A stretch of DNA of 64,000 nt from Bdellovibrio reynosensis (lineage in GTDB: Bacteria; Bdellovibrionota; Bdellovibrionia; Bdellovibrionales; Bdellovibrionaceae), in NCBI RefSeq assembly GCF_022814725.1, contig NZ_CP093442.1, positions 496,001 to 560,000 of the forward strand, read 5' to 3'. Below the pieces are notes generated by a model. It made no database searches, was not told the DNA's origin, and saw only the letters and a program-made list of their open reading frames with translations. Shown piece by piece: positions 1-8,016 of this stretch. The translations under genes were made by a program, and so were the position numbers. Within the stretch, counting starts at the first letter, position 1, and each line of letters begins with the position of its first letter.

Positions 1-178
1 TTGCATTTGCTACGTTTGCTAAGTTAGCTGCTGTATTCCCGTGGGAAAGTCGAGCTTGGGCCAGGATCTTATTTTCGATTTCAATAGATTCCATAAACCA
101 TAAAAGATAACCCCCAGACTCATCATTGAGACTGGAACCTGCGGAGATTAAATCTTGAACGGCAATTATCTTAGACAT
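1..178 (-). CDS. Partial CDS, unknown protein (N-terminal 59 codons)
   Basis: An open frame runs on the minus strand from ATG at 178-176 off the left edge of the window. It begins MSKIIAVQDL and contains LARLSHGNT-like polar sequence (seen as ILAQARLSHGNTAANLANVAN), with no signal peptide or membrane segment in the visible part. It is divergent from the acetyltransferase gene to its right, with about 100 bases between the two starts. I do not recognise the family. The frame could still be chance, but its position and lack of stops favour a real gene. Confidence 0.55.
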   Translation of the reverse strand, partial: MSKIIAVQDLISAGSSLNDESGGYLLWFMESIEIENKILAQARLSHGNTAANLANVANA

Positions 179-284
179 GCCCTTATTTTAAACTGCAAGT
201 GTGTCTAAACTAATTAGCAATTATGAAGTTTTGGTGACAATTAAATCCGCCTCAGCTAAATACGCGACTGACAAAGGAACTTCC

Positions 285-770
285 ATGAATCCGTCTTTAA
301 ATATTCGCAAAGCAAAATCCGGTGATTCCCATATAATTTTAAGTCTGATCAAAGAGCTAGCAGAGTACGAAAAGCTTCCTCACGAAGTCGTTACGAATGC
401 TGAAGAACTAGAAAAAGAACTCTTCACAGAAAAATCTCCGGTCGAAGTTTTGATTGCAGAATGGGATCAGCAACCCGTGGGCTTTGCGCTTTTCTTCCAC
501 AACTTCAGTACGTGGTTAGGTAAAAAGGGGATTTATCTAGAAGATCTTTATGTACAGCCCCATTTGCGCGGTAAGGGCATCGGTAAGGCGCTTTTAAAAA
601 CGATTGCACAGATCGCAGTGGCAAGAAATTGCGGCAGGGTAGAGTGGTCAGTATTAGACTGGAATAAGCCTGCTATTGATTTCTACGAATCATTGAAGGC
701 CGTTCCAATGAGTGAGTGGACGGTGTACCGCTTAACGGGCTCGGCTCTCTCGACTTTTTCACAAGAATAA
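285..770 (+). CDS. GNAT-family N-acetyltransferase
   Basis: A 161-residue acetyl-CoA-dependent N-acetyltransferase of the GNAT fold, closest in style to the diamine (spermidine/thialysine) acetyltransferase group. The acetyl-CoA pyrophosphate-binding motif A is visible as LYVQPHLRGKGIGKALL, followed by the motif B region VEWSVLDWNKPAIDFYESL, which is typical of SAT-like members. The N-terminal part reads IRKAKSGDSHIILSLIKELA, the usual beta1-alpha1 start. I chose the ATG at 285 because AAAGGA lies just upstream. An upstream in-frame GTG at 201 would add 28 residues that look unrelated to the domain. The substrate cannot be read from the sequence. Confidence 0.85.
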   Translation: MNPSLNIRKAKSGDSHIILSLIKELAEYEKLPHEVVTNAEELEKELFTEKSPVEVLIAEWDQQPVGFALFFHNFSTWLGKKGIYLEDLYVQPHLRGKGIGKALLKTIAQIAVARNCGRVEWSVLDWNKPAIDFYESLKAVPMSEWTVYRLTGSALSTFSQE

Positions 771-895
771 GTTTAGTTTCATTACAGAGCAAAATCAGAA
801 ATAGTTTTCTAGGTCCGCGAATATACTTAATTTTGTTGGATATTCATAAGATTAACCTCGCATTACAAAATTTTGCTTAAGTCCCTTTAGTATCC

Positions 896-904
896 CTCCG
901 AGAA
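896..904 (+). promoter_or_regulatory. Weak sigma-28-like -10 element upstream of the chemoreceptor
   Basis: TCCGAGAA at 897-904 matches 6 of 8 bases of the flagellar sigma-28 -10 box GCCGATAA. TTAAGTCC at 877-884 partly matches the -35 box TAAAGTTT, with a 12-base spacer. Chemoreceptor genes are classical sigma-28 targets, and the start codon lies about 37 bases downstream. The match is imperfect, so this is a candidate only. Confidence 0.3.
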
Positions 905-940
905 ATTGCATTATCAAATTGCAACCTTGGAGCGTGGTTC

Positions 941-2566
941 ATGAATTTTCAATCTTGGTTCAAAGGAATTAAGGGCAAACTATTATTAGCGGCTGTATTT
1001 CCAGTTATTGGTTTTGCAGTTTTAGGAGCAGTGGCATTTCAAGGCGTAGAACAAGTTTTAGTTCTATTATCTGAAGCCAATGACCAAGTGATCCCCACTT
1101 TTGAGGGTGTTGGTGAAATGCGCCAATCCCGCAATAAGTTCTTATATCAATCATGGGCAGCCATTGGTGAGATTGAAGATAAAGAGCGCGTCACAAAACG
1201 TTTAGCGTCAGCGCAAGAAGCCATTGGTGAATTTAGAAAAGCCCAAGAGGAGTATGATCCAATTCCTCGTACTCCAGAAGAAGACGTGGCTTACCAAGAA
1301 GTAAAGCCATTATTCCCTGAGTATTATGCATCTATGGATAAAGTGATTGCTTTGATTGAGTCAGGCGACCCGCAAAAAATCGAAGAAGCCAAAGGCATGC
1401 TTAAAGGAAATCTTGATAAGGTCAGCGGCAAAATCAGAAATTGGAATAAAGTCGTTGTCGAAATCTATTCTAAAATGGCGAAAGACGGTGTGGTGAAAGC
1501 AAGAGCCGAAGAAGCTTTTGTCATGAAGACGGTGATCGCAGTTACTTGTTTCAGTGCATTTTTGATTTTCGGATTATTACTGTGGATCGCATCACGCGTG
1601 TCTTCATCAGTTTCTTCTATCGCTGACCGTTTATCTACGGCGAGTTCAAGAGTAGCGACTTCTGTAGAACAGTTGAATGAAGCTGGTAACAGTTTGTCGC
1701 AATCGTCAACGGAAGCAGCAGCTTCACTTGAAGAAACAGTGGCAGCCCTTGAAGAAATGACTTCAATGGTGCAAATGAATTCAGATAATGCAAAACAGGC
1801 AGCCGCTCTTTCAGCCTCTTCTAAAGATTCAGCTGAAACAGGTGAACAAGAAATCAAAAATCTGATTCACTCTATGGGTGCGATCTCTCAATCTTCTAAA
1901 AAGATCGAAGAAATCATCGACGTGATTGACGACATTGCATTCCAAACGAACTTGTTGGCCCTGAATGCCGCGGTTGAAGCTGCTAGAGCCGGTGAGCAAG
2001 GTAAAGGTTTCGCGGTGGTTGCAGAAGCGGTTCGCTCTTTGGCGCAAAGAAGTGCTTCCTCTGCAAAAGAGATTTCAACTTTGATCAAAGACTCTGTGTC
2101 GCAAATTGAAGATGGCAGCCGCATTGCTGACCAAAGTGGAGAATCTTTAGCAAACATCGTAAATTCGATTAAAAAAGTGGCTGATCTAAATAATGAAATC
2201 GCCGCTGCAAGTGCTGAACAAACAACAGGTATTCAGCAAATCAGCAAAGCGATGAATCAGTTAGATCAAGCAGCACAAGCTAACGCTGCTTCCGCTGAAG
2301 AAATCGCAGCGACAAGCAGTGAGATCAACAACCTGGCAAATACGGCTCAGAATCTGACGGTGGAATTGAATCAAACAATCATGGGAGGCGCGCAAACAAC
2401 TGCTACGGAAACTTCCCATGTTGAAGAAGTAAAACGCGTTCAAAAAACTAATGTGGTAAATATAAAAACCGCACAAAAATCGGTAATGTCTGCAAAGTCT
2501 GCGTCAAGCATCATTCCTTTTGATGATGAGGAACGCTCGAAAGTTGGGACGACCGATGGCTTTTAA
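941..2566 (+). CDS. Methyl-accepting chemotaxis protein
   Basis: A 541-residue transmembrane chemoreceptor that would signal to CheA/CheW. TM1 spans about residues 13-33. A helical periplasmic region with 4HB_MCP character follows ([11 protein letters not shown], long acidic helices). TM2 spans about 196-216. The cytoplasmic part is a long coiled coil with the conserved hairpin tip around 324-368, including the [20 protein letters not shown] type sequence and [15 protein letters not shown]. No clear HAMP module follows TM2; Ser/Thr-rich helices begin directly. There is no CheR-tethering pentapeptide at the C-terminus. Start: ATG preceded by GGAGCG. A strong terminator follows, so the gene is probably monocistronic. 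The ligand is unknown. Confidence 0.95.
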   Translation: MNFQSWFKGIKGKLLLAAVFPVIGFAVLGAVAFQGVEQVLVLLSEANDQVIPTFEGVGEMRQSRNKFLYQSWAAIGEIEDKERVTKRLASAQEAIGEFRKAQEEYDPIPRTPEEDVAYQEVKPLFPEYYASMDKVIALIESGDPQKIEEAKGMLKGNLDKVSGKIRNWNKVVVEIYSKMAKDGVVKARAEEAFVMKTVIAVTCFSAFLIFGLLLWIASRVSSSVSSIADRLSTASSRVATSVEQLNEAGNSLSQSSTEAAASLEETVAALEEMTSMVQMNSDNAKQAAALSASSKDSAETGEQEIKNLIHSMGAISQSSKKIEEIIDVIDDIAFQTNLLALNAAVEAARAGEQGKGFAVVAEAVRSLAQRSASSAKEISTLIKDSVSQIEDGSRIADQSGESLANIVNSIKKVADLNNEIAAASAEQTTGIQQISKAMNQLDQAAQANAASAEEIAATSSEINNLANTAQNLTVELNQTIMGGAQTTATETSHVEEVKRVQKTNVVNIKTAQKSVMSAKSASSIIPFDDEERSKVGTTDGF

Positions 2567-2599
2567 TAATTAATTCTAAACTAAAAACGAATTAATTGC

Positions 2600-2630
2600 A
2601 GAAGGAGGAGAAATCCTCCTTTTCTGTTTT
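2600..2630 (+). terminator. Intrinsic terminator after the chemoreceptor gene
   Basis: AAGGAGGA (2602-2609) and TCCTCCTT (2614-2621) form a perfect 8-bp stem with a four-base loop, followed by a T-rich stretch. Confidence 0.85.
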
Positions 2631-2727
2631 GGACACCGTATTAAAGACCATTACAAACCCTTCTTATCCCAAAAAACTCCTTAAGATTTACATTACAAAA
2701 CCGAAATGTTTGGTGTAGGAGTTAGTT

Positions 2728-3051
2728 ATGTCTGATCTTAAAGTGATCAAAAAACGCAGTGATAATAATTTGTTAGAAGTCGACCTCGACGAAGCTCGGG
2801 AAGACGGCCGTGACCTCCTAGAACGAGTTATTAAAGGTATTGTCGATTATCCAGAATCGGTGGCAGTAAGCTTTTCGGTGGGCGATAAGACCACAGTATA
2901 CAAGGTTGAGTGCGATAAAAAGTGCCTTGGCCAGGTCATCGGCAGCAAAGGTAAGAACATCACCGGTGTGCGTGCCGTGATTGCTGCAACACTTGCTCGC
3001 AAAGGCATTCGCGCTATCGTTGAAATTCCCTATCATATTATTGAAACATAG
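2728..3051 (+). CDS. khpA: KH-domain RNA-binding protein, KhpA-like
   Basis: A 107-residue protein with a single KH domain in the C-terminal two thirds. The RNA-binding loop GSKGKN follows the hydrophobic CLGQVIG segment (about residues 70-80), and IVEIPYH ends the domain. This is the arrangement of the KhpA/YlqC family of small RNA-binding proteins, which partner KhpB in other bacteria. Family members are usually 75-85 residues, so this one carries an N-terminal extension of about 30 charged residues (KKRSDNNLLEVDLDEAREDG). The usual neighbours rpsP-rimM-trmD are absent. Start ATG is preceded by TAGGAG. Confidence 0.8.
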   Translation: MSDLKVIKKRSDNNLLEVDLDEAREDGRDLLERVIKGIVDYPESVAVSFSVGDKTTVYKVECDKKCLGQVIGSKGKNITGVRAVIAATLARKGIRAIVEIPYHIIET

Positions 3052-3148
3052 TCTTCTCGATCCGTAGTAAGTTCTAAATCCTGCATAAGAAATGTGCGCG
3101 CTGCTATGAGTCTTGGTGTGCACATCGAACTTCTGTAAACTTTTTTCT

Positions 3149-5236
3149 ATGTTTAAGAAGTTAAAAGAATTTCGTCAGCGTTTCATTTCATTTAAACAAA
3201 GTGGAAAAGTTCATAGTGATCTTGATGTTCTGCTGTCATCGGCATCGGAACAAAAGTTATTAGAAGATAAACTTGCTTGGTTAGTAAAAGTATTGCAGTG
3301 GATCCGCTTTGAAGGCGCTGCGGATTCGCATTTGGTCAAAGAAACCGGGCAACTGCCTTTAGCGCGCTTAAAATTCTTCTTACTTGTCTTAGATAGAAAT
3401 CCAGATTGGAAAAAAGCGGTGGCGAAAAACCTTCGCGCCGTTGTAAAGCAAGTCAGTGGTCTAGAGCTTTATGCAGAGACCGGTCTTCCCCGGGAACTCG
3501 GAATCTGGAGTGAGTTCATTGACCGGATGAATTTAAAAATTCTGCCTAATCCGCCTTTGGATCAAGAGCTTGCTTATCTTTTCTGGGCGCTATTCCCGGA
3601 TCGTGATGATCCTTTGTGGCTCGCTTCCATCGATGATTCGACCTTTGCGAAGCTTGCAGGCCTTTTCAGTTTTGAAGTCGATGCGGATGAAAGTGATTGG
3701 AATCGTTTGCGCCATGATATGGAAGATGCCCTAGTGTATCTTGTCATTCAAGTGCGTGCCATTGGCCTTTCACCGGCGATACGTTCGCGCTTTGAAAATA
3801 AAAACTTCCGCGACTCTGCATTTTTTAGCGCCGTCAGAGGACTTGAAGAATTCTTAAACGCCTATCATGCCGGGAACCGCGAATTAGCAGCAGAGAAAGC
3901 TTCGCGGTTTCGTCTGATCCTGTGGGAGTGCCGTCGTGAAATTCAGCAGGTTCATAAGCACCTTGATCAATTCGGTGTCAGCGTAAACTTAGTTTTTCAA
4001 ATGGCACGCCTGAATATCTTTTTGCAAAGAATCGACGGTCTTATAGATATGTTGCTGATGGAAAAAGTCGATGGCGACAGAGTCACGAGTTTTCTTTCAA
4101 AGCTTGTCGCTGAAAATCAGGATCTGCGCAGCGTGCGCACGTTATTTTCTCAAAACATCTCTTTGCTTTCAAAAAAAGTGGCAGAGCGTGCAGCCGAAAC
4201 GGGCGAGCACTATATTACGCGCACCCGCGAGGAATATCGTCACATGCTCATGGCAGCCGGCGGCGGTGGGGCCTTCACCGGATTAACTACCTACATAAAA
4301 GTCGGAGTGGTCAGCTTAGGTCTTGCAGGATTTGCGGAAGGTTTTTTGGCCTCATTAAATTACGCCATCAGCTTTGTCGCTATTCAGCTTGCAGGATTCA
4401 CCTTAGGAACTAAGCAGCCGGCGATGACAGCCCCTGCTTTAGCGACCAAAATGAGTGATGTGGAATCCACGGGTAAGAATGAAGAACTAGTGACCGAAAT
4501 AGTTCACTTGATCCGTTCGCAAGTGGCTGCAGTAACCGGGAACGTTCTTTTTGTTATTCCCACGGTTTTATTAATCGATACTTTTTTCTTCCTTCTTTTT
4601 GGTCGACACATTATGGGTCAGGAAAAGGCCGTGGCGGCTTACCAGTCTGTCGATATCTTTGGCCCGGTCCTTGTCTTTGCAGCGTTCACCGGAGTGCTAT
4701 TATGGCTTTCAAGTCTTATCGCGGGGTGGGGAGACAACTGGTTTGCCTTACACTCAATGCGAAAGACCTTGGCTCGCAGTCCAACTTTAGTGGCGGTTTT
4801 TTCAAAAAAAGGTGCTGATGATATTGCCTCTTTTCTTGAAAAGAATATTTCCGGTTTCTTTGGTAATATTTCACTAGGAATTATGTTGGGGATGACGCCC
4901 GAAATTCTAAAATTTCTAGGCATTCCATTAGACGTTAGACACGTGACTTTATCTTCTGGAAGCCTAGGGGCCGCATTGCCAGTGCTGGGACCGGATTTCT
5001 TTTCAACGCCTGAGTTCTGGCGCGCAGCCATTGGTATTTTCTTTATTGGGGTCTTTAACGTCGCTATCAGTTTTTGGTTGGCCCTGATGGTCGCTATCAA
5101 AGCTAGAAACGTAAACCCTCCGCAACGCCGGGCCCTTCGCAATGCCATCCTTAAAAGATTTCTGGCAGAGCCATTCAGTTTCTTTTTCCCCGTGGGTCGT
5201 CATATCGCCAAGGATTCTGAAGGGGCGAATCACTAA
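3149..5236 (+). CDS. Multipass membrane protein of the 'SpecificRecomb' (Gcr) family
   Basis: A 695-residue protein matching the family historically called site-specific recombinase (Pfam SpecificRecomb, Neisseria Gcr). The sequence looks like a membrane protein, not a recombinase. The N-terminal about 350 residues are soluble and helical. The C-terminal half has at least six hydrophobic segments, beginning near GGGAFTGLTTYIKVG and including the signatures GFTLGTKQPAMTAPALA and FFGNISLGIMLGMTPEI. The last codon shares a base with the next start (TAATG), which implies translational coupling to the glycosyltransferase. I chose ATG 3149; an upstream GTG at 3113 adds 12 residues. Neither start has a clear ribosome-binding site. 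Real function unknown. Confidence 0.75.
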   Translation: MFKKLKEFRQRFISFKQSGKVHSDLDVLLSSASEQKLLEDKLAWLVKVLQWIRFEGAADSHLVKETGQLPLARLKFFLLVLDRNPDWKKAVAKNLRAVVKQVSGLELYAETGLPRELGIWSEFIDRMNLKILPNPPLDQELAYLFWALFPDRDDPLWLASIDDSTFAKLAGLFSFEVDADESDWNRLRHDMEDALVYLVIQVRAIGLSPAIRSRFENKNFRDSAFFSAVRGLEEFLNAYHAGNRELAAEKASRFRLILWECRREIQQVHKHLDQFGVSVNLVFQMARLNIFLQRIDGLIDMLLMEKVDGDRVTSFLSKLVAENQDLRSVRTLFSQNISLLSKKVAERAAETGEHYITRTREEYRHMLMAAGGGGAFTGLTTYIKVGVVSLGLAGFAEGFLASLNYAISFVAIQLAGFTLGTKQPAMTAPALATKMSDVESTGKNEELVTEIVHLIRSQVAAVTGNVLFVIPTVLLIDTFFFLLFGRHIMGQEKAVAAYQSVDIFGPVLVFAAFTGVLLWLSSLIAGWGDNWFALHSMRKTLARSPTLVAVFSKKGADDIASFLEKNISGFFGNISLGIMLGMTPEILKFLGIPLDVRHVTLSSGSLGAALPVLGPDFFSTPEFWRAAIGIFFIGVFNVAISFWLALMVAIKARNVNPPQRRALRNAILKRFLAEPFSFFFPVGRHIAKDSEGANH

Positions 5237-5949
5237 TGTACGAAATCTCCGTGGTCATTCCTGCCTACAACGAAGAGACGAGATTGCCAGAGACGCTGAA
5301 ATCTCTTCGTCAATTTGCTGAAAAGAACACGGGGGAGTTAAAATTTAAAGAAGTGCTGGTGGTTGATGACGGCTCTAAAGACGCAACAGAGCACGTTTTA
5401 TTGCGTACTGAAAAGGACTGGAGCGAGCTTAAGCATTTTTCTTTTTCCGTAAATCAAGGTAAAGGTGCTGCTGTTCACAAGGGATTGCGCGAAGCTGCAA
5501 GTGAATATGTTTTAATTGCCGACGCCGATATGGCGACACCTTGGGAAGAAGCATTTAAGTTAATAAATGAAATCCATAATAATGATTTAGTGATGGGTTC
5601 CCGCGCTTTGCCTGAAAGTGACATCATCGTTAGGCAACACTGGCTTCGTCAGAATTTGGGAAAGACCTTTAATAAGATTATACGTTTATTCATTGGTTTA
5701 CCATTTAAAGACACTCAATGTGGTTTCAAGCTTTTGCGAAATGATTTTCTTTTTCGCACGACGGTTCTTCCTCATTTAAAAGTTTCGCGCTTTGCCTGGG
5801 ATGTGGAACTGATTCTTTTAATGATGAAACATCATCGTACAATCAAAGAGGTCGGAGTCCGTTGGCGACACCAGGAACAATCCCATGTGCGTATTTTAAA
5901 AGACAGTTTTGAAATGCTTTGGACAGTGTGGAAGCTGCGTCGTCGCTAG
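5236..5949 (+). CDS. Family 2 glycosyltransferase, dolichyl-phosphate-glucose (ALG5/DPM-like) type
   Basis: A 237-residue GT-A glycosyltransferase. It opens with ISVVIPAYNEETRLP, has VVDDGS for nucleotide binding at about residues 41-46, a GKGAAV loop, the metal-binding DADMATPW at about 94-101, and GSRALPESD, QCGFKLL and RFAWDVELI. These are typical of polyprenyl-phosphate glucosyltransferases that make lipid-linked sugar donors. There is no C-terminal GtrA-like membrane domain. The start overlaps the stop of the preceding membrane-protein gene (TAATG), so the two proteins may act together in lipid-linked sugar or envelope chemistry. The sugar and acceptor cannot be read from the sequence. 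Confidence 0.85.
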   Translation: MYEISVVIPAYNEETRLPETLKSLRQFAEKNTGELKFKEVLVVDDGSKDATEHVLLRTEKDWSELKHFSFSVNQGKGAAVHKGLREAASEYVLIADADMATPWEEAFKLINEIHNNDLVMGSRALPESDIIVRQHWLRQNLGKTFNKIIRLFIGLPFKDTQCGFKLLRNDFLFRTTVLPHLKVSRFAWDVELILLMMKHHRTIKEVGVRWRHQEQSHVRILKDSFEMLWTVWKLRRR

Positions 5950-6271
5950 AGACTGAGGTTTTATTCTGCGTTTGAACAAAAAAATGAAGACATGATGAGT
6001 CAATTTCATTGATTTAATATTAAGCAGCAATAATGGTCGCATCTGATACGAACTATAAGACTTTCTAATACTTAGCTCTGAGTGCTTGGTAATTTTGAAT
6101 TGAGGTTCCAAATTGGAACTGCACTAGAGTGACAGAAAATTTCACTTTTTCCTGTGGAAAATTATTTTTAGGTGGTTCCAAAAGAGTACTTGATAAATCT
6201 TTCAAGCTGAAATGAAGTGCCTCCTCATAAGGACTTCAATAGTGAAAGTCCATGGATTTGGGGGGGGATTT
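5950..6271 (+). promoter_or_regulatory. 322-base intergenic region before the protease, with candidate operator half-sites
   Basis: The region holds a 15-base palindrome GTTCCAA-A-TTGGAAC at 6105-6119. A second copy of its half-site, GGTTCCAAA, lies at 6174-6182. An eight-G run at 6260-6267 sits in the ribosome-binding position of the protease gene. I saw no convincing -35/-10 pair and no short ORF with a good ribosome-binding site. Confidence 0.35.
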
Positions 6272-7897
6272 ATGAAACTCAACGTTTTCGCACTTATCCT
6301 GTCAGCGTTGTTAGCGACTACAGCTCATGCAGAGCGCGTGATCGTAATTATGAAAGATAAAGAGGCTTTCAATAATGCAAACCAAGCGTATAAGATGAAG
6401 GGGTCTTCTTATGCACTTAAAGGTTTCAAATTGGGTGGCCAACAAGCAGTAGAAGGTCAAGTTCAAGATACTCTTGAAAACTTGAACACTCTTATTGTTG
6501 ATACAAAAAATGAAGCTGAGATTGAAAAGCTTAAAGCTAATCCAGCTGTTGCCTACGTTGAAAAAGAAATTTTTCACGCAGCTCCTCGTCCAGTAAAAGG
6601 TTTCTTAGCTAAAGCACAACCTTCACAACAACAAAAAATCGGCCAAAAAACTCCATGGGGTATTTTGACTGTGAAAGCTCCACAAGCATGGGCGATCTCT
6701 AATAAAGGTCAGGGCGCTCGCGTTCTAGTACTAGATACTGGTATCGACGATGCTCACCCATCTTTAAAAGCAAACTTTGAAAAAGGCCAAGATTTCACTG
6801 GCGATTCAAACGGTTCTGATTACACAGATAAAGTAGGTCACGGTACTCACGTAGCGGGAACTATCGCTGGTGTTATGGACAGAACTGGCTTCACAGGTGT
6901 TGCTCCAAAAGCAAAAATCCTAGCAGGTCGCGTATGTGCTGAAAACGGTTGCTCAAACATCGCTATCGCTCAAGGTATCAACTGGGGTATCAAAGAGAAA
7001 GTTGATGTCATCAATATGTCCCTTGGTGGTATGTGGTCGACTCCTGCTGAGCGCCAAGCTGTGGCAGCTGCTGATAAAGCAGGTGTTGTCGTAGTAGCAG
7101 CTTCTGGTAACAACGGAACTAACAAAGTTTCTTTCCCAGCAGCTCTTGGTACTGTTATCGCAGTTGGTGCGATTGACAGCAACCTAGCAAAAGCAGACTT
7201 CTCTCAATGGGGTCCTGAGTTGGCGATCGTAGCTCCAGGTGTTGCGGTTGAATCATCTGTACCACAAGGTTCAGGTCGTGAAGCCCATGTTGAAGTTTCT
7301 GTTGGCAACAAATCTGGCCGCGTAAACTCAACAACTTTCCAAGGTGCTAAAGAACTTCTTCAACCTGAAACAAACGTTTTGGTTGCTGCAGGTCTTGGTA
7401 AAGTGGAAGATTTCGCGAAAATTAACGTTAAAGGCAAATACGCTTTGATCGCTCGTGGCGAAATCAAATTCAGCGAAAAAATTGAAAACGCTATTAAAGC
7501 GGGTGCAACTGGTGCAGTTATCTACAACAATGCTCCTGGTTTGATTCAAGGTGCATTGACTGAAGACGGTTCAGTTCTTCCAATCGCTGTGTTCATGATT
7601 GAACAGCAAGTTGGTTTGGAAATCGTTAAACTTCTAACAGCTGGTGAAGCGGTTAAAGCAACACTTCAAACTAAAGCGACTGATTACGCAGCTTTCGATG
7701 GTACTTCAATGGCAAGCCCTCACGTAGCGGGTGTTGTTGCTCTAGTTAAATCAGCTAATAAAGCTCTTAACGGTGCACAAGTTAAAGCTATCTTGAAACA
7801 AACTGCTCAACCTTTGGGACCTAACACTAACAACGAGTATGGTTCTGGACTAGTAAACGCAGAAGCTGCAGTATCTGCTGCTCTTCAAGCAAAATAA
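6272..7897 (+). CDS. Secreted subtilisin-like serine protease (S8) with PA insert
   Basis: A 541-residue secreted endopeptidase. A classical signal peptide (MKLNVFALILSALLATTAHA) is followed by an I9-type inhibitory propeptide (about residues 21-100). The S8 catalytic domain has Asp155 in VLVLDTGID, His190 in GHGTHVAG and Ser479 in DGTSMASPHVAG. A protease-associated (PA) domain is inserted between His and Ser (about 325-455, including GKYALIARG and AGATGAVIYNN), as in larger subtilases. The ATG at 6272 is chosen because the signal peptide starts there; an upstream ATG at 6212 gives a non-signal N-terminus. An eight-G run occupies the ribosome-binding site. In a predatory bacterium such proteases are plausible prey-degrading enzymes (inference). 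Confidence 0.93.
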   Translation: MKLNVFALILSALLATTAHAERVIVIMKDKEAFNNANQAYKMKGSSYALKGFKLGGQQAVEGQVQDTLENLNTLIVDTKNEAEIEKLKANPAVAYVEKEIFHAAPRPVKGFLAKAQPSQQQKIGQKTPWGILTVKAPQAWAISNKGQGARVLVLDTGIDDAHPSLKANFEKGQDFTGDSNGSDYTDKVGHGTHVAGTIAGVMDRTGFTGVAPKAKILAGRVCAENGCSNIAIAQGINWGIKEKVDVINMSLGGMWSTPAERQAVAAADKAGVVVVAASGNNGTNKVSFPAALGTVIAVGAIDSNLAKADFSQWGPELAIVAPGVAVESSVPQGSGREAHVEVSVGNKSGRVNSTTFQGAKELLQPETNVLVAAGLGKVEDFAKINVKGKYALIARGEIKFSEKIENAIKAGATGAVIYNNAPGLIQGALTEDGSVLPIAVFMIEQQVGLEIVKLLTAGEAVKATLQTKATDYAAFDGTSMASPHVAGVVALVKSANKALNGAQVKAILKQTAQPLGPNTNNEYGSGLVNAEAAVSAALQAK

Positions 7898-7951
7898 GAC
7901 TGTTTTGCTTCGCTGAAGGCGGAGGCAAGACAAATTAACAATAAGTTTTTG

Positions 7952-7981
7952 AAAACGGCCCTTTTTGGGGCCGTTTTTTAT
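7952..7981 (+). terminator. Intrinsic terminator after the subtilisin gene
   Basis: AAAACGGCCC (7952-7961) pairs with GGGCCGTTTT (7968-7977) around a six-base loop, and the 3' arm runs into a T tract. Confidence 0.9.
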
Positions 7982-8016
7982 TTGTGGGCCTTCTATAGTT
8001 TTGCAACAATGAACGT

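Noticed and set aside
1465..2476. Several minus-strand ORFs opposite the chemoreceptor gene
   Set aside because: They mirror the strong codon bias of the chemoreceptor coiled coil and encode no recognisable domain.
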